From: Tillandsia leiboldiana
Lineage: Eukaryota; Streptophyta; Magnoliopsida; Poales; Bromeliaceae
Direction of reading: 5' to 3'
DNA length: 64,000 nucleotides
Assembly (NCBI GenBank): GCA_029204045.2
Contig: CM055061.1
Coordinates: forward strand, 42,494,977 to 42,558,976
Shown here in pieces: positions 1 through 11,427 of the stretch (the stretch's first letter is position 1; the number at the start of each line of letters is the position of its first letter). The translations under genes were made by a program, and so were the position numbers. The notes beneath the pieces are model-generated. The model made no database searches, was not told the origin of the DNA, and saw only the letters and a program-made list of their open reading frames with translations.

Positions 1-1775
1 TCGAGGGGTCTGTTTGACCTAGTGCCACGCCGTTGATATACGGCGGTGATGCCACGCCGATGGTACACGGTGGTGATGCCACGTCGTCGATACACGACTG
101 TGAGGGTCCTTTTATGGTTCGAGTGTAGACAGGTCCGGGCGGTATCTAGGACCTTTTGATGGAGTTATACTCCGGCAGTTAGTATATGATGCGAGTACCT
201 ACTTGGAATTAGACAGCCGAGGACTTCGCCTAGATGGCGTTCAGGACACGGTAGGGGCATTATGAGTTTATAGCGTGGCCCAATGGAATGACGAATGCCC
301 CGTTGACTTCAAGATTTGAGGAATTGTACGTCCTAGTTGTGCTTGGACGGACTGGGAGTAGTGTTTCCCGAGGATATTTGATTTACTCCCAGAGCGACTT
401 GGAGTACGAGGAGCACTTTGTGGATGTGCTACCATGCCTGTGTGGATGAAGCTGTATGCCAAGTTATTGAGGTACAAGTTTTAGCTCCAAGTGCATGCCT
501 TATTGGGTCACCTTATTCTAGCCATTGGAGCGGCGGTGGAACCCGACCAAATGGATGTTATTCAAGATTGGCTGAGACCAACATTTATTCTCGAGGTGAG
601 GAGCTCTTTGGATTTGGCAGTGCCGGGAGAGCATGGCTAATGGATGACGAGACTGACACCAGCGCCGATTTCAGCTTTGTCAGTGTTGGGAGATGGATGG
701 GTGTGTTGTAGTGATGCCTCCAATTGTGGCTGTGGAGTTACCGTGGGTTGAGCTTCGGTCCGCACTTCATTAGTCCAACCCTATGAGTATTGTGGCAGGA
801 CGAACCGCTGTTTTGTAGGAAGCTTGGATCCCACAGTTGAGCCTTTCAGTACGCCTATTGTTTCCAGTTTCGATTGATATACCTAGGCGTAGGCCATGCC
901 TGCTTGGCTATTAGTTCTGATTACTCAGCCTTTCTGTTTTATACGATGTGATATATTAAGATTTCAGCTTCAGTTTACAGTATCTGCCATGCGGCACCAA
1001 TGGAGATTGCAGCTTCCAGCATTTGGAGTGGGATTTACGCATTTTGTCGTTGATGGTTCGGATATTTGACCGCGAGGTTGGGCATCAGCATTATGACCGC
1101 CTTTCGAGCCAGTTTTCAGTCCCGTTCACTGACGGTTTGGTCCCCGTCAGGGCGTTCTTTATTAATTGAGATATCGACTTCGACTCGTGGGTCCGTAGGG
1201 GTTTTGTTGGCATGTTGAGTGGCCAACTGTGGTAGGAGATTGTGTCTCTTGAGGATCCCTTTTGAGGGTAACCCGCGGTTGAGTAGTCCACTCGGGTGGT
1301 TTTGGATCGGGGAGTAACCGAGCGAGGACCCCAGCTTATTGGATTTTTTTTCTTTATTGGATGAATGTGTGGGTATGCTTCGGGTCGCCTTGTTGAGATT
1401 GACACCAGGATGTGGTTTGGTGCGTGTTGCACTGATTTATTCTGTTTCCCCCAGCTTTTGATGGAGCCTCAGTGTTGTTTCACGTCTCAGCTCAGGAGTG
1501 TTTTGCTTTTGGATCCCTCGCCCGTGATTGACTTGCCCATTTGAGATCTGTGATTGTTGGAGTACGAGGGATGCCCGTTGCGAATTCTGGCTCGAGAGAT
1601 GAGGGAATTGCGCAATTGGGCCATGCCGTACTGGGTATTGTTTTTATTGGGAAGTGATCACGGGGAGTGAGTGGTGTTTGGGGAGCTGGAGGCGTTATTG
1701 ACCACCCGTGGTATTTGTGACTCCTGGTGGATTTGAGCTAGTTTCGAGGACGAAACTTTCCTTAGTGGGGGAGGA
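1..1775 (+). pseudogene. Decayed internal region (pol remnant) of Ty3/gypsy element B1
   Basis: This is the 3' part of an internal domain that begins left of the window. Around 361-420 a short stretch can still be read as the reverse-transcriptase DILIYS motif followed by SQSDLE, but it lacks one T compared with the copy near 54140-54190, so the frame is lost. Around 1555-1775 lies the pol C-terminal tail (LEYEG, RILARE, FEDETFLS-like pieces) with stops. The same collapsed arrangement recurs at 52002-55081 and, reversed, at 42359-45750. No ORF here is functional. The element belongs to family B, whose LTR starts at 1776. Confidence 0.85.
1764..1775 (+). other. Polypurine tract of B1
   Basis: AGTGGGGGAGGA lies directly against the LTR start TGTGAAG. 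It is identical to the tracts at 55070-55081 and, reversed, at 42359-42370 and 50509-50520. This tract primes plus-strand DNA synthesis in LTR retrotransposons, and its position fixes the 3' LTR boundary. Confidence 0.88.
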
Positions 1776-3264
1776 TGTGAAGAACCAGAATTCCCACTTA
1801 TGGATCACTGTTGCCTCTGCAGCTTCTGGAGGCCTATGTGGCGTGTCGGTGGTATTTATGCACCAATTGGACACTAATGATGGACTCGGTGTGTGTAGTG
1901 GATCACGAGAGTAGTCTGATGACCCCGTCGGATCCTTAGAAGTGGTTTCGCGCGCTATGGATATTAAAATTGGGCTCAGCGCGAAGTTTGGACAAAGGAA
2001 CATCTTTCAAGATGCCTTCGGCAATTTTTAGAGTTGGAATTTGGCAAAATGGACTTCGGATTTGGATTCAGCGCGCGAAAACGATGAAAATGGACTATTC
2101 ACTTGCATTTTTCGGAGTCCGGAGGATTCAGCACGTTTTTCGAGGCAAGGTACTGTTCCGGACGGCGGCAGCGGCGCGGGCAGCGGCGGCTGGCGTAGGA
2201 GCGCGGCGGCGGCGTGAGGCACAGCCGCTCGGTCCACCGGGCGAGGCGTGCACCAGGGGCTTGGACGCGTGGCGGCCCCGGAGTGGCGGGCGCACGAGCG
2301 CGCGGTCTACGGGGAGTGCGGCCTGGTGCATTGACCGGGTGTAGAATACCGGGACTTGGGCGACGCACCGACCTTGCAGGATGGTGTGGTGTGGAGGAGT
2401 TTGCCTTGGATGTGTCCCATATTTGTTTACATAGGAGTTCGGGTTGATTGGATCCCCGCGGAAGCCTCTGCTTGTTACGGGCTTTGTACGCGTTAAAGGA
2501 TCGGTTTGGGAAGCACCGACGCCACCGTGGTGTGCAGGAAAATTGGGAAACACTTGGAGCAGTTGTACTTTCGATTTATAGCGAAGTTCGGGAAGTTCTG
2601 GACTGACGCGAAGGGCCCGAGGGCAAAAAGTGACTTGGAACGGGCAGTTTTGGAGCCGGTTTTTGGATTGAGCACACCGACTCCACGATTGAGCTTTTTG
2701 AGGAGAAAAAGCTGTGAGCATGTGTATTTTCATATTACAGTGGAGTTCGGGAGGTTCCGAACTGCGGCGGAAGGCCCGAAGCCAAAAAGTGAGTTAGCGG
2801 GGCACTTTAGATTATTTTATTAAATTAATTAATTAAGTGTAGGCTTAATTAAGCGTTGCTTTTGTTGGTGCTGTTGAGGTGGGGTGTTGGCAGGGAGGTG
2901 GAGGAGGTGGTGGATTAATTAAGGATGGTGGATTGATGAGTTTATTTAATCCCTTAATTAATCTCCTTTGCTTTATTAAGCAACTCCCCTTTTAAGTAGG
3001 GCTCCACCTCACCTCCTTCCTCTCGAATTGGTGGCAGCTCCTGTAGCTTGGAGTGAAGCAGAGGAAAGGGAGAGGGAAGGAAGAAAAGAGAAGAAGGGTT
3101 TGAAGAGGGGTTTCTTGAGCCTTTTCTTCCCCGAGCGAGGACGTGAAGCCGAGCGAGGTCGGCGAGCCTCGTCGAGGTTGGTTTTATTTCTATTTTATTT
3201 TTGTGTGGGGTTTAGCTTCTCTCCTCTCCTCTCTTTTGCTTTTCTTGCTGCTTGTGGAGGGGGA

Positions 3265-4040
3265 TGCTGTCCGGGGTCGTGGCGAGGCCGCGTGGGCCGC
3301 GCGCGTGCAATTGTGCGGCGCGCGGCTAGGGTGGCGGGCCGCTGCGCGGGCGCGCATGGGCGCCGCGCGCAGCGAGCGCCCTGCTGCTGTGGTGGTGCAG
3401 CAGGGCGCCGGGCCGCCGGCAGCATCGCCTGGGTGCGCGGCGGGCTGCGCGCAAGGCGCGCAGCGCCGCAGGCACGCGCGCGGCACTGCGGTGCAAGCGC
3501 AGTGCCGCGGGGCCCTGGGGGCCCCGCGCGGTCTGCAGGCCGCGCGCTGCGCGCGCGGCACTGCAGACCCCCGCGCGGGTGGCCCTGGAGGCCCCGCGCG
3601 GTCTGCAGGCCGCGCGCTGCGCGCGCGGCACTTCAGACCCCTGCGCGGGTGGCCCTGGGAGCCCCGCGCGGTCTGCAGGCCGCGCGCTGCGCGCGCGGCA
3701 CTGCAGACCCCCGCGCGGGTGGCCTCCTGGGCCGCGCGCGGTCTGCAGGCCGCGCGCGGGGCGCGCGGCACTGCAGACCCCCGCGCGGGTGGGCCCTGGG
3801 CTGTTGGACCAGGGCCCCGCGCGGGCGGGCCTTGTGCCCCGCGCGGGCTGCAGGCCGCGCCCTAGGCGCGCGGCGCTGCAGGGCCCCGCGCGGGCGGGCC
3901 CTTGCGCCCCGCGCGGGCTGCAGGCCGCGCCCTGGGCGCGCGGCGCTGCAGGGCCCCGCGCTGGCGGTCCCTTGGGCCGCGCGGGCTGCAGGCCGCGCGC
4001 TAGGCGCGCGGCGCTGCAGGGCCCCACGCGGGCGGTCCCT
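3265..4040 (+). repeat. GC-rich minisatellite (about 70-bp unit) inside solo C LTR
   Basis: Imperfect tandem copies share GTCTGCAGGCCGCGCGC or GGCTGCAGGCCGCGC, at about 3531, 3601, 3671, 3741, 3846, 3916 and 3980. The spacing is mostly 70 bp. The sequence is extremely CpG-rich with few TpG replacements. Long open frames run through it on both strands only because GC-rich repeats lack stop codons. The C LTR at 23116-24798 has no equivalent array. Confidence 0.88.
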
Positions 4041-4255
4041 CGTGCTGCGCGGCTGGGTTTTTTGGTGCCGTGCAGCTGCGCCGCTTTTGCCGCGCAGGCT
4101 GCGGCTCAGCGTAGCGCTGCGGCGGGTGCACGATGGGTTTTCCGCGCAACGCGCGCGCGGCGTGTTTTCGTCGCCGGTTGGGTTTTCTTTCGCCGTTGTG
4201 AGCGCGGTTTTCGACCGCGGGTTTTCTGATCTCGGTTACTCTTCTTATCTCGCAG

Positions 4256-4368
4256 TTGTGGCATAGTGTTGGCTTCCTGCATGACTTGTGGTGCATGTTT
4301 TGCCGCGTGGAGCTGTGGGATTGCGCCGGGACCACCTTTTGGCACACTGTTTCACGGATTTATCGCAG
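4256..4368 (+). other. Candidate leader exon after the GC array (solo C LTR)
   Basis: A strong acceptor (pyrimidine-rich CTTCTTATCTCGCAG) ends at 4255, and a donor CGCAG|GTGGGTTGG begins at 4369. The GC array lies just upstream, as in element E, where exon 59943-60011 is bounded the same way. This is inference from splice consensus only; no transcript was seen. Confidence 0.35.
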
Positions 4369-4657
4369 GTGGGTTGGTTTCTTCCAAATGAGCTACGGAA
4401 TGCCCTTTGTGCTTCCGAATGCAAAGGTATCGTATCCTTATACTACCAGGTAATTGCAGGACGATCAGGTAATTTGCGGGACAGTCGTGTAAGTCGAAGG
4501 TGGTCGTTTCCGACTTGGACACGAGTGTTAGTAGTATCGCTAGAGTATACGAGTTTTCCGATCTGGTCGATCGTGGACTTTAGCTGGCATGTGCTTGCGG
4601 CTGAGACTTGTTCTATGCGCGTTGGGTATTCGCTCCGGATGCATAGTTGTATTAAAT

Positions 4658-5466
4658 ATCACTGGCCGAGTTACCGGAGGGATAGTTATCACTGGCCGAG
4701 TTACCAGGTGGATAAATATCACTGGCCGAGTTACCAGGGGGATAATTATCACTGGCCGAGTTACCAAAGGGATAATTATCACTGGCCGAGTTACCAGAGG
4801 GATATTTATCACTGGCCGAGTCACCAGGAGGATGAATATCACTGGCCGAGTTACCAGAGGGATAGTTTCACTGGCCGAGCCACCAGGTGCATGAATATCA
4901 CTGGCCGAGTTACTAGAGGGATAGTTATCACTGGCCGAGTTACCAGGTGGATAAATATCACTGGCCGAGTTACCAGAGGGATAATTATCACTGGCCGAGT
5001 TACCAGAGGGATAATTATCACTGGCCGAGTTACCAGAGGGATAGTTATCACTGGCCGAGTCACCAGGAGGACGAATATCACTGGCCGAGTTACCAGAGGG
5101 ATAGTTTTCACTGGCCGAGTCACCAGGTGGATGAATATCACTGGCCGAGTTACCAAAGGGATAGTTATCACTGGCCGAGTTACCAGGTGGATAAATATCA
5201 CTGGCCGAGTTACCAGAGGGATAATTATCACTGGTCGAGTTACCAGAGGAATAATTATCACTGGCCGAGTTACCAGAGGGATAGTTATCACTGGCCGAGT
5301 CACCAGGTGGATGAATATCACTGGCCGAGTTACCAGAGGGGTAATTATCACTGGCCGAGTCACCAGGGGGACAAATATCACTGGCCGAGTTACCAGAGGG
5401 ATAATTATCACTGGCCGAGTTACCAGATGGATAAATATGCCCTGGCCGAGCTACCAGGTGGTTACT
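4658..5466 (+). repeat. 30-bp minisatellite with eight-monomer higher-order repeat
   Basis: About 27 copies of a 30-bp unit begin ATCACTGGCCGAGT(T/C)ACCAG. Variants are ordered. The TCACC form occurs at monomers 6, 8, 14, 16, 22 and 24. The form ending GGATAAAT occurs at 2, 10, 18 and 26. The array is therefore a 240-bp, eight-monomer unit repeated about 3.3 times, starting at 4658, 4897 and 5137. Because 30 is a multiple of 3, it gives repetitive reading frames (DNYHWPSYQR-like); I do not regard these as genes. Confidence 0.95.
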
Positions 5467-5686
5467 GGAAGGAATTGAGGTGGCTTTCTAGTGTTTTGTG
5501 AGAGTTCTAGCAATTCCAGTGTGGGGGCGGAAACTATGGGCGGCTAAGCCTACAGCCTGTTCCTGTTTGATAAGGGTTGTAGGGGGGCATACGTTCATAA
5601 TTTCCAGGCCTCCCGTGAGAGAGATTGAGAACTTATTTCCTGCATTGCATCGAGACATGTAGTGGTAGACTCATTTCCAGCATTTT

Positions 5687-5714
5687 TATCTATCTATCTA
5701 TCTATCTATCTATA
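5687..5714 (+). repeat. TATC microsatellite
   Basis: About seven copies of TATC lie in the 3' half of the solo C LTR. Confidence 0.9.
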
Positions 5715-6170
5715 TGTTTTTGTCTCCAGCAGACTGAGTGGGTGTACCGTGAGTTTTGGCATTGGTACCCACTGAGATCTGACTGTTGCAGTAGATCTCA
5801 CACCCGCTGTGATGGCAGGTGTTCCTGAGGCGACCGTTCCAGGTTTGGCTCGTTCGGAGTTTTCAGACCGAGGTAAGGGCGTGGCCGACTAGTTCCTACC
5901 CGAGTCTGTGGTGTCAGTGTTAGAGTCTCTTGTACTTTTGAGCTTCCACTTTTGTACCAGATAGCGTTTTGTACCTATGTTTTGGGGAGTTAGTGGACTT
6001 GTGTACTTGGACCTTTTTTTCACTTAGTGTTTCAACTTCCTTTCAGCTCTGATACTTGTTTAGCTATAGATCTCTTTTCCAGGTTAGACGCTTCGTCTGT
6101 ACGGCAGTTTCCGTACAGACGGCGGATCTGTTGGCGAGCCCGGGTTGCAGTTCGACCCCGGGGCGTGACA

Positions 6171-8067
6171 CCGGGCGGGGCCACGTGGAGGCCACTGATT
6201 GGCCGGTCATCGTGCATGCGGTCCACGGAGTGGGTGCAGGCCGCCTCGGGGCGCGTGCATGCAGGGTGGCAGGCGGCGGCGCAGGCGCGCACGTGGGCGC
6301 GGTCGGGGCTGAGTGCGGTCCACGTGTCGACGCCTCCGCGCTCCACGTGTCGAGCAGCGGATGGCCGGGGTGGCTGTCCGCTGTTCGGGTGCAACGTGGC
6401 GGGCTGTGGGCCTTTTGGGCGGCTACAGTGTTTGGCCTGGCCCAACACTGTTCACGCCCGGTTCCTGCGGGCGCTCGGAAATTCGGCCCAAAAGCCCATT
6501 TTCGGGATTTTTCGGGTTGGGCCTATAAATAGGCCCTTTGCACTGCCCTTTTCGGGCTTTTCCCGAGCTCTCTGGCCTGAGGGCCCTTCACCAATTTTGT
6601 TGCTCACCTTGTCGCGCATCTTTTTGAGGAGGCTCGGAATTTTTGGAAGGCGCGGCGTCGACGACTTCGGCATCGTGGCACAGAGCGACATATTTTCATC
6701 GCAGGCCTGTTATCGTCGCAGTTTGGTATGAGAGGTCCACAGAGCTACCCCAACAATATTTTCGGATGATTTTCACGGTGTCGGATTCACGAGAGGTAGA
6801 TCTACGATACTTGTAGTGTCCACTTTTCTCAGATTTGAGCTTTGTTTGGGGTTCCGGGTACGTTTATAACCCTCCTTGCCGCTGATGGAAATTCTGGACA
6901 GCGGCATCTTGCCGGATTTTTATCTCCGCAATCGGGCATCGGATGGAGACGTGCTTGTACACTTTTTTCATCTACTCGACGCGAGGATTGTCACAGTATT
7001 TTTATTGGATTTTTCTAAGGCTAGCCCGAAGGTATATTTTTCGCCCTTTATCTATGCATGGAAATACAGATGTGTGGTTGTGTGTTTGTGAGCGCCCTAT
7101 GTTGTGGAATTTGTAACTCGGCCTACGGGGCTCGGAATTTAGCGTGCAGGTACTCGTTTCGATGGTATCGACGCGAGGAACGCGACAGTAATTTTGTTGG
7201 ATTTTTCAGAATCCATTCTATAGGTGAAAACTGCACATCTTCGGGGCTATTTTCCGATGTTGTATACTTGGAATATTTTTGGAATAAAAGTGTAATGTTG
7301 GACCTTATTGTTGTACCCAGGGGTGTTTACAAGTGTTGCTAGACCCGATGGATCTGTAGGCTTTGATTTCGGGGTACTCTTAGTTGTTTGGAGCCAAGGC
7401 GTTCGCGACATGTACCGAGGGTGCAATTTTGGCGGATTTTGGATCGTGAGCGTCTGCACACTTCACCGACTTCAGGTTTGCCTTGGTTTAAGCACTTCAG
7501 GTGGGTAAACTTAGTAATGGTAACTGTTTAAGGGTTTATATGCATATTATGCCTTATGGGAGGTGTAGTAGTGGATGTTCATGTATGGTTTGGATAAGTG
7601 CACTTGTGGGGATGCCACCCCTCTATGACTGATAGCAGGCGTAGTTGATGTACAACCGGTATGAGCGAGAGGTAAGCAAGGAATAGCCTATTTGGGGGAG
7701 TGTGGCATACCATAGTAGGAATATTTTAGCGTGCTTTGCTAATATATGTTTCACCCACTTCTATCGTTTCTGAGGACAAAAGCATGCTTGTATGGTCATG
7801 TAGTTAGGCCATCTTTTACTGCTGCACTACTTATTGGAACTTGACTTAGGAGAAACCATGCTTTTCCTTTCTCCTTCTTTGTTAGTCAAGTGGTCAGTGT
7901 TGCTCGGGTTCGAGCAGGGGTCTGGGTAGTGTAGTCGGGACTTGGTGTCTGGGACAGGTTGGATTAGTTGTGGGGCTTTGCGGCAACCGCGGATATTGGG
8001 CGGTTGACCGGATATTTATTTATGCGTCAGATTGGGTATCAGATTTCTCTAGTGGACAGAGTTTCCC
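6171..8067 (+). other. B1 LTR middle segment, non-coding
   Basis: This is LTR sequence between the solo C and solo D insertions. It contains the TATA box and leader, and a block near 7467-7510 (CACCGACTTCAGG...CTTCAG|GTGGGTAAAC) with a possible splice donor, matching 13675-13712. It then has the AT-rich part ending GAGTTTCCC at the solo D insertion. I see no gene. Confidence 0.8.
6522..6531 (+). promoter_or_regulatory. TATA box of B1 LTR
   Basis: CCTATAAATA lies in the palindrome-like context GGGCCTATAAATAGGCCC, downstream of a GC-rich U3 segment with CACGTG motifs. The same TATA context appears in the B solo LTR at 12734 and, reversed, in the D LTRs near 10281 and 26995. It probably marks the U3/R start of transcription. 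Confidence 0.65.
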
Positions 8068-8417
8068 TGTCACGCCCCAGGTGTGAACCCAAACCCGGGC
8101 CCGCCAACAGATCCGCCGTGCACACGGAATTTTCCATGTACACGAAGCGCTGGTAACCTGCTCAGATAGATAATATACAATAAAAGAGCGTAAACAGAGC
8201 TGAACTAATAGAACTAAAAGTAATCTCAGACTGAAAATAAGATACAAGCTGAAATAAAGTACAATAAACTCCCAGCTTACCATGAATATACAACCAGCTG
8301 GCTAAAGCCAGTCCCAAAAGTAAACTAATATAGTCTGAGATACAAAAGGGGTACAATAAAAGTCCAGCTACTCTCACAGTCGGGGTAGATGATCTAGCTA
8401 GTCCGCAATCCTCTTAC

Positions 8418-8459
8418 CTCGATCTGCCGCTGAAGGCCCAGCAGCTCCCGCAGACGACT
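8418..8459 (-). other. Candidate 42-nt exon in solo D LTR
   Basis: On the minus strand TGTGTTTTGCAG precedes this segment and GAG|GTAAGAGG follows it: an excellent acceptor and donor. A second D LTR has the same length and sites at 25162-25203. Both read as 14 codons without a stop (ending RQIE and RQTE respectively). Whether it is spliced is inference. Confidence 0.4.
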
Positions 8460-10280
8460 CTGCAAAACACAGGGGGAAAGGGCAGAAAACAATAATGGGG
8501 GGTGAGAACTACTAGATAAACCAGTAGCCTCCCCTAGTGGGTAAAACCTCAAACACTGACACACCCACTAGGACTATAAGAGGCGAAAAGGGAAGAACAG
8601 AGGTATGCAATAAAGACTGCTGAAAAAGGAAACTACCACTACTAAGCCTCTAAATGCAGTGCCAAAAGATAACTGTAAATATGCAACTATAAAGCTAACT
8701 GCCCAAAGAAACCCAATCAAAGGGCCAGGAAATACTGGCACTGCCTGCTCTGTCGTCACTCGCAACTCATCAAGGTGCCCGGCGCTCGGCACGGTGTAAA
8801 GCCTACTCCGGAGTGGCACTCGAGGGGAGCGACCCACACGAGTAAAGTACCTCTGTATCAAGCATCTCTGTAACCAATGTCTCACAATAGCAGGACTGGA
8901 TCATGACTATGATCAAAGTGGGAAATATCCATCCACTAAAGTAACCCTGATCCCCAATCAGACGCAATAGTAATCAACAAGTGGGAAACACCATCCACTA
9001 GGAAAATCTGAAACCCAATCTGATGCATAAGTGAACATCCGGTCAACCGCCTAATGTCCGCGGTCGCCGCAACACCCTATAAGTCCACAATCTGATATCA
9101 TAAACAATATCTGGCTAACCGCCTCATGTCCGCGGTTACCACAATGCCCCACAATATATATAATCGAGTCAAACCTGTCCCAGACTCAAGCCTCAACTAC
9201 ACTATCCCAAACCCTGCTCAAACCGAGCAACATATATCCAAATGCGAAGGAGAATAGTGAAACATGGTTTCTCCTAAGTCAAATCCCAAAGATAGTGTAG
9301 CAATAAATAGTAGTCCATTTAGATGTCCAAACAAGCATGCAAAGGTTCGCATTTAAAAACAGAAGGAAAGTATTAGGTATTTATTTAGAAAAAGATGGTT
9401 ATATGATAAGACTATTGCATGCGCTGATAGGTTACAGCATATGTCCAGCAACAGTGTCCCAGTTTATTATAAATGAGCTATTATATCATTTGTGGGGTTT
9501 ACTTATGCATTTTATGATTAAAAGTACCGATTATCAATTTAAAGTCGGGAGTCTCTAATACTCCTAGTGAGATAGTCAGAAGTGAGGTAAGCAACAACCA
9601 CCCACCTCGAAAAGCATGCACAATACCCCAAGAAAATACCCGCTGTCCTCTATGCACACCGTCAGCTGAAACAGTATCCTATAACATCACATAAGTGTAC
9701 ACGGTGTAAAAACTACAAGTCTCAAAACAGATTTGCTGTTTTTATAATCAGCACGCAAAACGAGGAATTTCACCTCTGTTCCGAGCTCCAAAAATCCCAG
9801 AAAAATCACTGTTACGTTCCTCGCGAAAAGTAGCCCAAAATCGACTCTTGAATCGCCTCGATCTGATATTCCTACGCGGAGAAACAATTCGTCGAAGTCG
9901 CCGCTGTCCAAAACCCAAACAGCAAAAGAGGGGGTTAAAACACCTCGGGAATCGTGCAAAGGAATCGGAATCCAAAGAAACCACCAACACGGAAAACGAA
10001 GCCCTACCTCTTAGGAACACACCGGCGAAGAAATCGTCGAAAGAGGACTCCTGTACTGCGCAGGGGACTCCTCGGACTGAAATGCGACGATAACGGGCCA
10101 AGATTGGGGAAAAACGAGGCACACTGTAAAATCCGGATCGCCGCTGTCGAACTTCTAGAAAATCTGGGAACGCACCACGAGGTAGAAAATAAGAAGATGA
10201 AAAACTTCTCTTCAATGACCTCTCTCTGATTCTCTCTTTTTCTCTCAGAAAACAGAGAAAAAGAAGGGAGGGGAAGGGCT

Positions 10281-10289
10281 ATTTATAGG
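10281..10289 (-). promoter_or_regulatory. TATA box of solo D LTR
   Basis: On the minus strand GGGCCTATAAATAGCCC lies just downstream of the G-box-rich U3. The position matches the TATA boxes in the other long LTRs here. Confidence 0.65.
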
Positions 10290-10517
10290 CCCAAAAAATC
10301 TTTTGGGAAAAAGACCTCTGTGTCCCCACTTTGGGGCGGCTACAGTGCCCAGGCCCACTTTCGGGCGTGAACAGCGCAGCCCGGCCCGCGATTCGGGCGG
10401 CTACAGTGCGGCCCGGCCCAGGGGTTTCCGGGCGCGCACAGTGCGGCCCGGGCCAGCCCGCCCGCGCACGGGATCCCTTCCCGTCCAACCGGCCGTCCGA
10501 CCCGGCCCACGGCCCGC

Positions 10518-10964
10518 CACGTGTCCGCCAAACAGGCGGCAGCCGTGCGGGCCCAACGGGGAAGCGCCACGTGTCCCCCGTGATTGGCGGCAGGGTGGGC
10601 GCGCCAGCCAACGGCGTGGCGACACGTGGCCCCGCCCGACACGGCTGTCGGCGGGCGCCGCCGCCACGTGCGCCCACGTGCGCCCATGTGCGCGTACGGC
10701 CGCCGCCGCGTGGCGCCGCGTGCGCCACGCGCACATGGACCAGCCAACCCGGGGCCGCCACGTGGCGCGCCCCGGTCCACCGTGCACCGCGCCCCCTCCG
10801 CGCCTGCCCGGCCTGCCCGCGCTGCCCGCGCACCCTCCCGTGCGCCGCGCGCCTTGCACCGGCCCAATTGCGTGCCGCCACGTGGCCCGCCGGTCCACCA
10901 TGCACCGACCGCCCTTTCCGTGGACCGGGGGGCGTGCGCCGGCCCAATGAGAAGCCGCCACGTG
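10518..10964. promoter_or_regulatory. G-box (CACGTG) cluster in D LTR U3
   Basis: Eight CACGTG hexamers occur within about 450 bp, near 10518, 10568, 10623, 10665, 10675, 10759, 10879 and 10959. Most have the extended form GCCACGTGGC or GCCACGTGTCC. G-boxes of this kind bind plant bZIP and bHLH factors of light, abscisic-acid and stress signalling. They lie upstream of the TATA box at 10281, on the U3 side. Motif presence is seen; function is inferred. Confidence 0.6.
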
Positions 10965-11427
10965 TCCCTGGCCGGTCCACAGGTCCCCCCATGCACCATT
11001 TTTTCACAGAAAACTTCCGGGGGTCCGTTTTTGGGCATCCGGACTCCGTTTTCAACAAATAAAAAGCCGTTTTCAAGCGTTTTTCCGCGCTGAATCCAAA
11101 TACGGCCTCCACTTGGCCCAAATCTTTCTATAAAATTCGGCAATTACCTTCGAAGGTCAAACCAACAGTAAATACCACACAGTGTCCATCCGTAGCATCC
11201 CTTTGATGCACTGTGGACCTAATACACCAATAATAGGTGTTTCACACCCGGGATTCACGGGAAAAACAGAACGGAAACCAGGGCCACTACATTCCCACTA
11301 TTTGAGTACTCTTGCATCTGATTGAGGATCGGGGTCTTCTTTAGTGGTTGGGCTTTCCCACTTTGATCAGAGTCATGATCCAGTCCTGCTTTTGTTACTT
11401 ATCACACCGGCGCGGATATTGCCCGGT

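Larger units (their letters stand above)
2340..6170 (+). mobile_element. Solo LTR of family C (3831 bp) with TSD CCGGG
   Basis: The LTR runs from TGTAGAATACCGGG to GGGGCGTGACA. The duplication CCGGG is present at 2335-2339 and 6171-6175. Flanking LTR sequence resumes exactly: the block around 2320-2339 plus 6171 onward matches the uninterrupted stretch near 12360-12400. There is no internal region, so this is the product of LTR-LTR recombination. The start matches the C LTR at 23116 and the reverse complement at 18650. It carries a GC-rich array, a 30-bp minisatellite and a TATC microsatellite. Confidence 0.93.
8068..11291 (-). mobile_element. Solo LTR of family D (3224 bp, minus strand) with TSD TTCCC
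   Basis: On the plus strand it starts TGTCACGCCCCAGG and ends CCACTACA. On its own strand it reads TGTAGTGGCCCTGG ... GGGGCGTGACA. TTCCC flanks it at 8063-8067 and 11292-11296. Host LTR sequence resumes across the gap, as seen by comparison with the uninterrupted stretch near 14385-14450. There is no internal domain. It belongs with the D LTR at 24799-50508, with matching start, end and TATA region. Confidence 0.93.

Noticed and set aside
3028..4266. 412-codon plus-strand ORF and antisense companions in the solo C LTR
   Set aside because: Same cause: CpG-rich 70-bp repeats. The composition is Ala/Arg/Gly-rich in every frame, and no start context or homology is recognised.
4658..5466. CRISPR-like array of 30-bp direct repeats
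   Set aside because: The repeats are contiguous with no unique spacers, and the DNA is plant. It is a minisatellite.
4288..5478. 396-codon ORF with a ten-residue repeat (DNYHWPSYQR-like)
   Set aside because: A 30-bp unit keeps any frame open. Several frames on both strands give equally regular peptides, and the region is LTR.
10279..11143. 280-codon minus-strand ORF and overlapping frames in the solo D LTR
   Set aside because: It sits in GC-rich U3 sequence across the TATA region, with no coding character.
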